From Oribacterium sp. UBA4274 (GTDB lineage: Bacteria > Bacillota > Clostridia > Lachnospirales > Lachnospiraceae): a stretch of DNA of 30,394 bases. The stretch is taken from assembly GCA_002396005.1 (NCBI GenBank), contig DGVW01000119.1, positions 6,756-37,149 of the forward strand. Direction: 5' to 3'. The notes under the pieces are model-generated. The model made no database searches. It worked only from the letters and a program-made list of their open reading frames with translations, and had not been told where the DNA came from. This document shows, piece after piece, positions 8,084 through 16,191 of the stretch (positions are counted from its first letter, which is position 1; the number at the start of each line of letters is the position of its first letter). The position numbers and the translations under genes are program-made.

Positions 8084-8266
8084 TCGCCTGATGCTGAGCT
8101 TATATTAAAAAAGACCATACGTGTATAAGTCTTACGGATTGTTTCGTGCTTCGCACTCTCACAATCCTACAGAAATCTCGAATCCGCGCCAAAGCGCTGC
8201 TTCTCGATTTCTGTTGTCCTGTCAGATGCCTATGCATCTTTGCAAGCAAGCTTGCAGTCTGCATAG
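8084..8266. repeat. Tandem structured repeat, copy 1 (183 bp)
   Basis: First of two direct copies immediately upstream of pyrG, starting at TCGCCTGATGCTGAGC. It differs from copy 2 at only a few positions (an extra G after the A run, ctacag/ctaaag, catctttgc/catccttgc, agcttgcag/agtttgcag). It contains the same three hairpins, but its outer closing stem is degenerate: GTGTATAAGTC at 8121-8131 faces only GCTTATATT instead of a full complement. Its minus-strand reading ends in a T run 30-40 bp from the pyrG start, so it may supply part of the pyrG promoter or leader. The span 8073-8593 holds no gene, only these repeats and the 8473-8535 terminator. Confidence 0.92.
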
Positions 8267-8448
8267 TCGCCTGATGCTGAGCTTATATTAAAAAAACCAT
8301 ACGTGTATAAGTCTTACGGATTGTTTCGTGCTTCGCACTCTCACAATCCTAAAGAAATCTCGAATCCGCGCCAAAGCGCTGCTTCTCGATTTCTGTTGTC
8401 CTGTCAGATGCCTATGCATCCTTGCAAGCAAGTTTGCAGTCTGCATAG
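8267..8448. repeat. Tandem structured repeat, copy 2 (182 bp)
   Basis: Second copy, starting again at TCGCCTGATGCTGAGC; a third, truncated start (TCGCCTGA) follows at 8449. Near-identity to copy 1 with no protein-coding potential suggests a recent duplication or selection on structure. No transposase or target-site duplication is evident. Confidence 0.92.
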
Positions 8449-8471
8449 TCGCCTGACAGGGACTTATACAC
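8303..8471 (-). other. Closed three-hairpin cloverleaf, possible structured RNA or non-autonomous element
   Basis: The second repeat copy plus its right flank can fold into a multibranch structure of 169 nt. The outer stem GTGTATAAGTC (8303-8313) is perfectly complementary to GACTTATACAC (8461-8471). Inside are hairpin A (GGATTGT 8318-8324 with ACAATCC 8343-8349, nested GTGC/GCAC), hairpin B (AGAAATC 8353-8359 with GATTTCT 8388-8394, nested GCGC/GCGC) and hairpin C (CCTGTCAG 8400-8407 with CTGACAGG 8453-8460, then CTATGCA with TGCATAG, then TGCAAG with a near-complement). On the minus strand the outer stem is followed by GTATGG and seven T, as at the 3' end of a terminated RNA. I do not recognise a named RNA family. 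Strand and RNA nature are inferred. Confidence 0.5.
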
Positions 8472-8472
8472 T

Positions 8473-8535
8473 AAAAAAAGAGGTGACAAGGCAGGAGGCA
8501 CTTTTAGTGCCCCTGTGACGCCTTTGTCACCTCTT
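8473..8535 (-). terminator. Strong intrinsic terminator of the MacAB-like operon
   Basis: On the minus strand AAGAGGTGACAAAGGC pairs with GCCTTGTCACCTCTT (15 pairs with one bulged A), enclosing a nested GGCACT/AGTGCC hairpin, and the stem runs into seven T. It lies about 60 bp past the permease stop codon. Confidence 0.9.
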
Positions 8536-8593
8536 AATATTCAAAAAACACAGTGCATCATAACACCATAATGATAAGGTTGCAAGGGGAAAA

Positions 8594-9784
8594 TCAGTCT
8601 GATCTCAGCGCATCGATCGGGTTCAGGGTTGCTGCACTTCTTGCCGGCATGTAGCCGAAAACAAGGCCTATTCCCATAGAAACTGTAAAGGATGCAATGA
8701 TCCATCCGAAGGAAGGTTTAGCGTCTATGCTCATCATCTGACCGGCTATTACTGTTCCTATGCAACCGATGATGATACCGATTATTCCTCCCAGGGAGCT
8801 GGTGACAGCTGCCTCTATAACAAACTGTGTAAGTATGGTAGCCTTCTTGGCACCGAGAGCCTTTCTGATACCGATTTCCCTTGTTCTTTCAGTTACGGAA
8901 ACCAGCATGATATTCATGACACCGACACCTGCAACCAGAAGGGAAATGCCGGCGATACCGCCAAGCATCAGAGACATTTGCCCTATCATTTCGTTCATGG
9001 AATCGAGAAGCTCACTCATGGCAGTGACCTTATAGAGGTCATCATTTTTAAATATGGTGTAGAGAAAGTCTTCGATCATGGTTGTGACTGTAGATGCCTG
9101 TTCAACATACTCATCATGAACAGTGAAGGTATAATTGTTGATGGTACCGTTACGGGACAGCTTGACTGCAGCGGTGTAAGGAATGTAGAGGAAATCATCA
9201 GAACCGCCCTCACTCATTTCATCACTTTCGGAAGTCTGCCTTTCAACAACCCCCACAATCTCATATTTTGTTCCGTTTACACTTATGCGTTCACCTATGG
9301 CCTGTTCAGCATTTCCATAATAGGTCTCTGCCACATAGAGACCTATGACTGCCACCTTCTGGCGGGCGGAAATGTCTGCGTACTGAATGAATCTGCCTCT
9401 CTCCAGATCATAGTCCATGATATCGAGATAGTCTTCCGATACACCTGTTACTGTTGTGGCATCGGAATTTTCATTCCCTACCTTTACAGTTGCACTGACT
9501 GTTACAGTCGGTGACAGGTTGGAAAAGTACTTTTCATTGTCTTCATAAAACTCGTACATCTCGTCCACTGATATAGAACGGGAATTGAGATTTACTACAT
9601 TTACTGTGATACGGTTCGTACCCATGGATGCAAAGCTTTCGGTCATGTAGGACATCTCGCCGTTGACGATTCCTACGAGAATGATAACGGCCGCAACACC
9701 TATGATGATACCGAGCATCGTAAGGAATGAACGCATTTTGTTTGACCAGATGCTCCTCAGAGCCAGATTAAATGAGTTTAGCAT
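8594..9784 (-). CDS. MacB/FtsX-type ABC transporter permease
   Basis: A 396-residue MacB-like permease. The N-terminal signature LRSIWSNKMRSFLTMLGIIIG is the MacB_PCD start with TM1, followed by a large extracytoplasmic domain (about residues 45-260). The FtsX domain follows with three helices, including VAGVGVMNIMLVSVTERTREIGIRKALGA and the ending PARSAATLNPIDALRSD. In this family the permease transmits mechanical force from the ATPase to an extracytoplasmic adaptor to export peptides, drugs or lipids, without a transport channel of its own. It overlaps the ATPase gene by 17 bp and is last in its operon. Substrate unknown. Confidence 0.94.
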   Translation of the reverse strand: MLNSFNLALRSIWSNKMRSFLTMLGIIIGVAAVIILVGIVNGEMSYMTESFASMGTNRITVNVVNLNSRSISVDEMYEFYEDNEKYFSNLSPTVTVSATVKVGNENSDATTVTGVSEDYLDIMDYDLERGRFIQYADISARQKVAVIGLYVAETYYGNAEQAIGERISVNGTKYEIVGVVERQTSESDEMSEGGSDDFLYIPYTAAVKLSRNGTINNYTFTVHDEYVEQASTVTTMIEDFLYTIFKNDDLYKVTAMSELLDSMNEMIGQMSLMLGGIAGISLLVAGVGVMNIMLVSVTERTREIGIRKALGAKKATILTQFVIEAAVTSSLGGIIGIIIGCIGTVIAGQMMSIDAKPSFGWIIASFTVSMGIGLVFGYMPARSAATLNPIDALRSD

Positions 9785-10655
9785 AGTCCTCCGCTGTTCC
9801 GTCGTATACTACTTTGCCGTCTGATATACGGACGATTCTTTTGGCTTCGAGAGCGATGGAATTGTCGTGAGTGATCATGACGATTGTGTTTCCGTCTGCA
9901 TTGATATCCTTGAGAAATCCGAGTACCTGTCTGGAGGTTTTGGAGTCGAGAGCGCCGGTGGGCTCGTCCGCAAGGATGAGCTCAGGATCACCGGCAAGAG
10001 CTCTTGCGATGGAAACTCTCTGCTGCTGACCACCGGAAAGCTGTGCCGGCTTCTGCATCCATTTTTCGCTGAGACCGACCCTTTCAAGCTGTCTCATGGC
10101 TCTCTCCTTCCGTTCCTGTTTAGGTATACCTGCGTAAAGAAGCGGCAGGCATACATTGTCCAGAAGATTGTCCTTGGGCAAAAGGTTATACTGCTGGAAT
10201 ATAAATCCTATCTTTTTGTTTCGTATGGCGGCCAGTTCATCATCGGACATGGAGGAAGTATCCTGTCCGTTGATGAGGTATCTGCCGCTTGTCGGTACAT
10301 CAAGAGCTCCGATGATGTTCATGAGTGTAGACTTACCGGAGCCGGACTTACCGACTATGGCGACAAACTCGCCGTCGTAAATGTTTATGGTAATGCCGTC
10401 GTTGGCATGAACTTCTTCTGTACCCATCTTATATATTTTGTAGATGTCATGCAGTTCCAGAAGAGGCAGTTCGCCTATATGCTCTTTTGGTACGTAAACT
10501 ACCTGCCCGGCGGTGTTGTTTGCCTTGGCTGCGGCTTCCTGAGCCGCTTTCAGCTTGGCGATTTCTTCATGATTTTCTGCATATTCATCAGGAGTATCAT
10601 CTTCTGGTTCCGCTGATGTATTTAGATGAAGGGTATCTTTTTCTTCGTCTGCCAT
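9768..10655 (-). CDS. MacB/LolD-type ABC transporter ATP-binding protein
   Basis: A 295-residue ATPase partner of the neighbouring permease. Walker A is GKSGSGKST (residues 102-110), the Q-loop region is FIFQQYNLLP, the signature is LSGGQQQR, Walker B is ELILADEPTGALDS and the switch His is in MITHD; all are of the LolD/MacB/FtsE subfamily. An unusual N-terminal extension of about 60 residues, rich in Glu, Asp and Ala, precedes the ABC domain (which begins around LLELHDIYKIYKMG). AAAGGAG precedes the ATG at optimal spacing. It overlaps the permease gene and lies 87 bp after the adaptor gene. Confidence 0.95.
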   Translation of the reverse strand: MADEEKDTLHLNTSAEPEDDTPDEYAENHEEIAKLKAAQEAAAKANNTAGQVVYVPKEHIGELPLLELHDIYKIYKMGTEEVHANDGITINIYDGEFVAIVGKSGSGKSTLMNIIGALDVPTSGRYLINGQDTSSMSDDELAAIRNKKIGFIFQQYNLLPKDNLLDNVCLPLLYAGIPKQERKERAMRQLERVGLSEKWMQKPAQLSGGQQQRVSIARALAGDPELILADEPTGALDSKTSRQVLGFLKDINADGNTIVMITHDNSIALEAKRIVRISDGKVVYDGTAEDYAKLI

Positions 10656-10742
10656 GAGCTCTCCTTTTATAATTCTGAATTTTTTTAGAGTTGTTGCAGG
10701 TCACTGTTGGTAGTTCTGATTGAACGGAGTGTAAACTCTGGA

Positions 10743-12530
10743 TTAGAACGGACCACCCTGGCCTCCGCCCTGACGACCACCGCCCTGGCTGCCTCCGCCG
10801 CCGGGACCACCCTGACCGCTGCCACCACTACCGCTGGGACCACCCTGGCCTCCGCCCTGGCCGCCCATCATCATGCCCATACCGGTTTCCTGGGAGCTGA
10901 CTGTTGATTGTGAGATGTATACTTCATCACCCTCTTCCAGATCTCCGGACAGAATCTCAACATAATTGTCTGATGTGAGTCCGGTCTCTACAGAAACTGA
11001 ATGGAAACCGTCAGGAACATTTTTGCTGCTTTCCTTCTTATCTCCTTCGGCATCCGAAGCCTCTGTTTCATAGGTCTCGCCTGCCTTGTTCTTGACATAA
11101 ACCTTGTTGCCTCTCTGGAGAGCATCTACAGGGATTGCCAAAGCATTTTCAGATTCATCAAGGATGATGACACCTTCGACATTCATACCGGGAAGCAGTC
11201 CGCCGAAGTCGGTCATGGTAACAGTTACCGGGTAGTATGTGACACCGTTTGAGGAGGTTCCTTCCATGGAAATCTTTGTGACACTTCCTGTAAATGTCTC
11301 ACCCTCAAAAGCATCTGCAGTTACTTCTACAGTCTGTCCGACAGCAACATTGGAGATATCCAGCTCATCGATGTTCATGTCAAATGTTACGGCCGTGAGA
11401 TCGTAGATGACCGCAAGGGAAGTAGCGGAATTACCGTTTTGCACATTTTCGCCCACATTGGCACTCTTTGTTACAACAGTGCCCGAAATCGGAGCTGTGA
11501 TGGTGTAGTTGTCATAGGTATCAGTGGTGGAATCGAGACTTGATTGTGCATTCTCTACGGAAGACTGGGCACTGTCCACTTTATCTTTATAGTTGTCTAA
11601 AATGTCCTTTATATCATCAGCCTTGGCCAGGAACAGAGCCTGCCCGGCAGTGATGTAGTCACCTTCGTCCACGAGAAGCTGCTCTACTGTGACAGAAGAT
11701 GAAAGATTTGCAGCTTTTATGGTAAAGTCCTGGGCTGCCTTAAAATATGCATCGCCGGAAGAATTCATTCCATTGATAGTGGCGGTTGCCGACATATCCG
11801 TAGTGAGTCCGCCGGGATTTGAAACCTGTATGGTAACATAGCGTACCAACTGTCCGCCGGTAAGAGTTGTTTCCATGGAATCTACAGAAGTAACAACACC
11901 TGTGATCTCTTCCAAAGTATCATCCAGTATTACGGTTGCCGTATTTCCGACAGATATCATAGCGGCTTCAACGGAGAGAAACGGCACATCAATTTTCATG
12001 GTGGAATCATCATATATCTCAGCAATCGCAGTGTTGGAAGAAACCTGATCTCCGACGTTAATGTTTATGGTTTTTATGTGTCCTGAATACTGGGATTTGA
12101 CAGTATTTCCACTGAAATCGGAAACAGCAGTGTTGTAATCTTCTGATGCACTGCTGTAGGTCTCCTGAGAACGCGAGAGTGAGTTGGTGGCTGATTGAAG
12201 CTTTGAGGTTATGGAGGAGGAATCAATCTGATACAGCACCTGTCCCTCTTCTACTACATCTCCTTCTTCAAACTCCGCGGAAATGATCTGGCCGTCCACC
12301 ATAGAGGTGATAGTGTAGCTGTTCTTTGGAGATATGGTTCCGGAGCTGGAAAGAGATGACTGGATGGTCTGTCTCGATACAGTTCCGGTTTTTATTGTGG
12401 AGTCAGTTTTCTTTTTTGAGGCAGAGAATCTGGTTTTATAGACCGTAACTCCGCCTGCAATAACTGCCAGCACCATTGCAGCGATAATAATTTTTTTGAC
12501 TGGTATCTTTAGTGGCTTCTTTAGTTTCAT
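10743..12530 (-). CDS. MacA/HlyD-type efflux adaptor protein with Gly-rich tail
   Basis: A 595-residue membrane-anchored adaptor of tripartite-like export systems. A basic N-terminus and one membrane helix (about 12-32) are followed by two biotinyl-lipoyl-like halves (VVEEGQVLYQIDSSS and APISGTVVTKSANVGENV), a coiled-coil segment (about 290-335) and beta-barrel domains (FDMNIDELDISNVAVGQTV onwards). The last 45 or so residues are a low-complexity Gly/Gln/Met tail ending GGQGGPF. The frame opens with a TTG at 12542, but ATG at 12530 has GGAG 6 bases upstream and leads straight into the membrane anchor, so I chose it. With the ATPase and permease it forms a MacAB-like system for a Gram-positive envelope. 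Confidence 0.92.
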   Translation of the reverse strand: MKLKKPLKIPVKKIIIAAMVLAVIAGGVTVYKTRFSASKKKTDSTIKTGTVSRQTIQSSLSSSGTISPKNSYTITSMVDGQIISAEFEEGDVVEEGQVLYQIDSSSITSKLQSATNSLSRSQETYSSASEDYNTAVSDFSGNTVKSQYSGHIKTININVGDQVSSNTAIAEIYDDSTMKIDVPFLSVEAAMISVGNTATVILDDTLEEITGVVTSVDSMETTLTGGQLVRYVTIQVSNPGGLTTDMSATATINGMNSSGDAYFKAAQDFTIKAANLSSSVTVEQLLVDEGDYITAGQALFLAKADDIKDILDNYKDKVDSAQSSVENAQSSLDSTTDTYDNYTITAPISGTVVTKSANVGENVQNGNSATSLAVIYDLTAVTFDMNIDELDISNVAVGQTVEVTADAFEGETFTGSVTKISMEGTSSNGVTYYPVTVTMTDFGGLLPGMNVEGVIILDESENALAIPVDALQRGNKVYVKNKAGETYETEASDAEGDKKESSKNVPDGFHSVSVETGLTSDNYVEILSGDLEEGDEVYISQSTVSSQETGMGMMMGGQGGGQGGPSGSGGSGQGGPGGGGSQGGGRQGGGQGGPF

Positions 12531-12672
12531 GAAATGCTCCAAAAGGTTTTGAAATTACTGATGGGTTTATAGGTGTTTGCTGTGCACATCTTTATATCTG
12601 AGGCACGCAGGTTTTGTGGAGAAACCTGGTTTTTCTTTGTTATGATGAGCGAAATGAATCCTTGATGCGTTA

Positions 12673-13773
12673 TCAGTTGGCTACTGCAGTGATCTCCTGT
12701 TTGCCTTCAGAGTTAAGACTCCATACGATGGTTACCTCGTCGTTAGTCTCAAGACTTCCGTAGACAGAGAATGCGTAAGCAACGTCATCATTTGCAATCT
12801 CATACTCTGTTCCGTTGATCGTAACTGATGTCGGTGTCATGAGGTTGGTTGAGCTGTAGTAAATGCTGTCGATGGTTCCTGTTATGGTGCCCATATCTGT
12901 GCCTGATGACGAGTATGCATAGACAGACTTGGTGGAGGAATTGTAGTAAACAACTACAGGATCTCTCGAAGAAGCGGCATCCTCTATCTCATCTACGGAG
13001 GAGGTCTCACCATTTAAAGAGCAGCTTGCAGAGCTCTCGCTGAACGGTATGATGCCGGACAGACTCTTTCCTGATTTGAGAAGATACGGGCCTTTGAGAT
13101 TGGACTCAAGAGTATCCAGGAGATTGAGATCATCGTTATCTGTCAATGTAAATCCGAACAATTTTCCATAGATAGTGTTGTCAGCCTTGGTAGCTGATTC
13201 ATTGGAATAAGTATTGCTCTTCATCAGGTTATAGAAAAGGTTTACGCAGTCCTCATAAGTGAGGGTCTCATTGATTCCTCGGGTTATATTCTCGATAAGG
13301 CCGATGGCAGTTGCCTTGGCATGACGGTTGGAAACAAGGTTTCCTTCGAAATCAGTGTTTGAGTAACCAAGTAATGTAAGACAGGCTTTTTCGGCTTCGG
13401 CCATTTTGATACTCTGATCCGGTTTGAAAAGTCCGCCGAGATAGGCGCTGAGCCATCCTTGTTCGGCGGCTATCCTGATATAAGATGCATACTCTGAAGT
13501 TGTCAGTACATCAGAAAAAACAGAGACATTGGACTCTGCCGAAACCATGGTATGGTAAGAGGATGCCATGACCAGCATCTTGGCGAAGAGTGCCCTTGAT
13601 ACTGGCTGTTCATTCAGAGTAACGTCGAAGTTTTCCATAATCCTGGCGCTGACCAAAGCATTTTTCCTCTGGGTTAAAGTTGTAGATGCGAGTGATGTGA
13701 AGGGTGTATAAGATATGACGCTTACGATACCGGTAACCGCTGCAAGCGTTCCGTACATAAATCTTCTGTTCAT
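12673..13773 (-). CDS. Exported SLH-like domain protein
   Basis: A 366-residue predicted secreted protein. The signal peptide is clear (NRR, hydrophobic core YGTLAAVTGIVSVISY, cleavage near SLAS). Residues about 45-200 contain S-layer-homology-like stretches (SRALFAKMLVMA, FSDV..., YIRIAAEQGWLSAYLGGLFKPDQSIKMAEAEKACLTLLGY). The C-terminal third is Ser/Thr-rich beta structure with no family I recognise. The frame opens at a TTG (13794), but ATG at 13773 has AAAGGAG 5 bases upstream. The gene lies 142 bp ahead of the adaptor gene and divergent from the two-component pair, with a promoter sharing the response-regulator gene's operator pattern. It may be a cell-wall component of the export system; that is inference from position. 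Confidence 0.8.
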   Translation of the reverse strand: MNRRFMYGTLAAVTGIVSVISYTPFTSLASTTLTQRKNALVSARIMENFDVTLNEQPVSRALFAKMLVMASSYHTMVSAESNVSVFSDVLTTSEYASYIRIAAEQGWLSAYLGGLFKPDQSIKMAEAEKACLTLLGYSNTDFEGNLVSNRHAKATAIGLIENITRGINETLTYEDCVNLFYNLMKSNTYSNESATKADNTIYGKLFGFTLTDNDDLNLLDTLESNLKGPYLLKSGKSLSGIIPFSESSASCSLNGETSSVDEIEDAASSRDPVVVYYNSSTKSVYAYSSSGTDMGTITGTIDSIYYSSTNLMTPTSVTINGTEYEIANDDVAYAFSVYGSLETNDEVTIVWSLNSEGKQEITAVAN

Positions 13774-13804
13774 TGGTGCTCCTTTCAGTTTCAAGCTAGG
13801 GGCA

Positions 13805-13857
13805 ATTGTAAAGGCGTTAACTGAAACGAAGCTGAAAAAAATTAATATAAACTGAAA
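13805..13857 (-). promoter_or_regulatory. TTTCAG-box promoter of the SLH-like/export operon
   Basis: On the minus strand TTTCAG occurs at 13852-13857, 13832-13837 and 13821-13826; the last two are 11 bp apart. Exactly 10 bp after the proximal box is TACAAT (13805-13810), a good -10. No consensus -35 is present, as in activator-dependent promoters of OmpR/PhoB-type regulators, whose sites are 11-bp direct repeats. The gap 13774-14076 holds this promoter, the divergent one and no gene; its middle (about 13858-13987) shows only short imperfect inverted repeats. Confidence 0.6.
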
Positions 13858-13987
13858 ATCGATGAGTTTTCACAGAAAGTTCATAAAAAAGGGCCGCACT
13901 TAGCCAGGCGGCTTTGAGCGTTTCAAAAGAATCTGTAAGGATTCCTACTATATATCCATATATAGGATGCACCTAAAGAACCATTCT

Positions 13988-14020
13988 TTTCAGATTCATT
14001 TCAGCATCAGGTATTACTAT
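13988..14020 (+). promoter_or_regulatory. TTTCAG-box promoter of the response regulator gene
   Basis: TTTCAG at 13988-13993 and 13999-14004, 11 bp apart (the 11-mers match at 9 positions), then 10 bp, then TACTAT (14015-14020). The geometry is identical to the divergent promoter. A perfect TATAAT at 14038-14043 without a good -35 is an alternative -10. Confidence 0.55.
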
Positions 14021-14076
14021 TTGGAGCAGCATTCAGTTATAATGGATTTAATAATGTAGGAAATGGAGTGCGAGTT

Positions 14077-14751
14077 ATGAAAATACTGATTGTTGAAGAT
14101 GAAAAATTACTTGCAGATTCAGTTAAGGCACTGCTTGAAGAAAAAGGCTATGATGCAGATGCCGTTTACGATGGCGAGTCCGGCGTGGACTATGCTGAAA
14201 CCGGAATATACGATCTGATAATCCTTGATGTAATGATGCCGAAGATGAACGGCTATCAGGTGGCCAAGAAACTCCGCCAGATACATCTCAGCACACCTAT
14301 ACTTATGCTGACGGCCAAGTCGGAACTCATGGACAGAGTTGAAGGACTTAATTCCGGAGCAGATTACTACCTCACAAAACCCTTTGACAGTCGTGAGCTT
14401 CTGGCCTGCGTCACTGCCCTCCTGCGCAGACAGGGAACCGAGGTGGATGAGCTTAAGTTCGGCAATACTTCACTGGAACTTGAGTCCGGCGCACTGATAT
14501 GTGAAGGAAACGAACTAAGACTCAGTGCCAAGGAATTTGAGGTTATGCGAATGCTTATGCAGTCAAAGGACAAGAACCTATCTAAAGAATCTATCCTAAG
14601 TAAAGTCTGGGGCTATGATTCCGATGCGGTTGAAAACCACGTTGAGGTGTATGTTGGATTCCTGCGTAAGAAGCTTAAATCAATCGGCTCCAATGTCAGT
14701 ATCGTTGCAGCAAGGCGGCTGGGCTATCATCTCGAGCTTGAGGAGAAGTAA
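14077..14751 (+). CDS. OmpR-family response regulator
   Basis: A 224-residue regulator. The receiver domain (1-115) has the acidic pair in VEDE, phospho-acceptor Asp51 in LIILDVMMPKMNG, the conserved Thr/Ala segment LMLTAKSE and the switch Lys in YYLTKPFDSREL. The winged-helix domain (about 125-222) includes LSAKEFEVMRMLMQ, the recognition region SDAVENHVEVYVGFLRKKL and the wing RRLGYHLE. The frame can be opened at GTG 14068, but ATG 14077 starts at the canonical MKILIVEDE with GGAG 8 bases upstream. The kinase gene follows after 3 bp. Autoregulation and control of the divergent export operon are suggested by the shared TTTCAG boxes. Confidence 0.96.
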   Translation: MKILIVEDEKLLADSVKALLEEKGYDADAVYDGESGVDYAETGIYDLIILDVMMPKMNGYQVAKKLRQIHLSTPILMLTAKSELMDRVEGLNSGADYYLTKPFDSRELLACVTALLRRQGTEVDELKFGNTSLELESGALICEGNELRLSAKEFEVMRMLMQSKDKNLSKESILSKVWGYDSDAVENHVEVYVGFLRKKLKSIGSNVSIVAARRLGYHLELEEK

Positions 14752-14754
14752 CCC

Positions 14755-16188
14755 ATGGAGATGATAAGAAAGCTAAGATATCGTTTTGTAGCTATCACTA
14801 TGACGATAGTCACCTTGATGCTGGTAGTGATATTTGCTCTCGTGCTCAGTCTTACGCACAGAAGGATATATTCTGACAGCGTCAAGATGCTGCAGGGACT
14901 TGCAGGTTTTCCTTTGGGGATGAATCAGAATCGACGGCCGGAAAGACGTGACCGCGGGCAGAACATGGATGTTCAGCTTCCGTTTTTCAGAGTTGAGGTG
15001 GATGCAGATGGCAACATAGTTGCCAAAGATGGAGATTATTTTGATCTTACAGACGATGAAAGTCTAAGTGAGCTTGTGAGCACTGTTCTGTCAAAGGAAG
15101 AAAGAGTCGGTGATATTTCGGACTATACGCTTAGATATTATCGCTCCTTGGCCAATACCCATGAGTTAAATAAGAATCCCAATATAGGTATGCAGGAGCC
15201 TGCACCGGATGAGAGTCCGGAAGTAGATGAAAATGGCAGGGCGATTGGAAATACAGAAGAAAAAAAGGGTGAAGATGTTCCGCCTGTTTCAGAAAATGAG
15301 GATAAGGCATTTGAACCGGATGATGTGAAAGCTGAGAATTGGGACGGCAAGAGCAACCGTGTCATCGTTTTTGCGGATATATCCTCTGAAGTTGCAACCA
15401 TGAATAACCTTATAAGAAACTGTGTGCTCATAGGTCTTCTGAGCTTCCTTGTGTTTCTGGTTATCGCAATCTACTTTGCAAGATGGGCGGTAAAACCTGT
15501 GGAGGACGCCTGGATACAGCAGCGACAGTTTGTATCGGATGCATCCCATGAGCTTAAGACTCCGCTTACAGTGATTCTTACTGATGCAGAAATGCTGAAA
15601 TCACGGGATTTTGATGACAGTAAGAAAAAGCAGTTTGCTGACAATATCTATACCATGTCCATGCAGATGCGAGGACTGGTTGAAAGTCTCCTGCAGCTTG
15701 CAAGAGTTGATAACGGAGCCATACAGAAGTCTCCGATGCAGATGGTGGATCTGTCACAGTTGGCGGCAAATGAAATACTCACCTTTGAAGTACTCTTCTT
15801 TGAGAAGGGACTTATACTTGAAGACAAGGTTCAGGAAGGCATCACAGTCAGAGGCTCCGAGCAGCATCTTAAGCAGGTTATAGAGATACTTCTGGATAAT
15901 GCTCAGAAATACTCAGATCCTCATGGTACCGTTACAGTTTCGCTTGAGAAAACCGGAGCTCACAAATGTATTCTTTCTGTAGCAGATCCGGGAGAAGCAA
16001 TCTCAGAAGAAAATCTCAAAAATATTTTCAAGCGCTTCTATCGTATAGATGAGGCCAGAGCCATGAACCACTCTTACGGTTTGGGACTTTCCATCGCAGA
16101 AAACATAGTGGAGAACCATAAGGGCAGAATCTGGGCCGAGTCAAAGGACGGGATCAATACCTTCAAGGTGGAACTGGCACTGGCATAA
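14755..16188 (+). CDS. Sensor histidine kinase
   Basis: A 477-residue membrane kinase, cognate to the preceding regulator. TM1 is at about 12-35 and TM2 at about 222-245, with an extracytoplasmic sensor domain of about 185 residues between them. The end of that sensor (about 140-200) is a Pro/Glu/Asp-rich, low-complexity acidic stretch, presumably disordered. There is no full HAMP domain, only a short ARWAVKPVEDAW linker. The dimerisation domain has the H-box DASHELKTPL with His265; the ATPase domain has the N-box with Asn382 (LLDNAQKYSDP), a slightly atypical G1 box (VADPGEAIS in place of D-x-G-x-G), the F-box FKRFYR and G2 GLGL. The signal is unknown; the neighbouring export system suggests an envelope or antimicrobial stimulus. 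Confidence 0.94.
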   Translation: MEMIRKLRYRFVAITMTIVTLMLVVIFALVLSLTHRRIYSDSVKMLQGLAGFPLGMNQNRRPERRDRGQNMDVQLPFFRVEVDADGNIVAKDGDYFDLTDDESLSELVSTVLSKEERVGDISDYTLRYYRSLANTHELNKNPNIGMQEPAPDESPEVDENGRAIGNTEEKKGEDVPPVSENEDKAFEPDDVKAENWDGKSNRVIVFADISSEVATMNNLIRNCVLIGLLSFLVFLVIAIYFARWAVKPVEDAWIQQRQFVSDASHELKTPLTVILTDAEMLKSRDFDDSKKKQFADNIYTMSMQMRGLVESLLQLARVDNGAIQKSPMQMVDLSQLAANEILTFEVLFFEKGLILEDKVQEGITVRGSEQHLKQVIEILLDNAQKYSDPHGTVTVSLEKTGAHKCILSVADPGEAISEENLKNIFKRFYRIDEARAMNHSYGLGLSIAENIVENHKGRIWAESKDGINTFKVELALA

Positions 16189-16191
16189 AGT

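Noticed and set aside
8084..8471. tRNA, CRISPR or transposon reading of the tandem repeat
   Set aside because: There is no anticodon-arm geometry or CCA-like end, copies are directly adjacent without spacers, and no transposase or clear target duplication is seen.
9867..10616. 249-codon plus-strand frame opposite the ABC ATPase gene
   Set aside because: Antisense to a gene with all ABC motifs; the product resembles no family and is an accident of codon use.
12608..12628. CAGGTTT/AAACCTG hairpin followed by a T run on the plus strand
   Set aside because: It would terminate plus-strand transcription, but no plus-strand gene lies upstream; on the minus strand it has no T tail. It may be a leader structure of the adaptor gene, but support is thin.
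13893..13914. GCCGC/GCGGC hairpin in the middle of the divergent gap
   Set aside because: A 5-bp stem with a long loop is too weak to call a terminator, and neither flanking gene would need one there.
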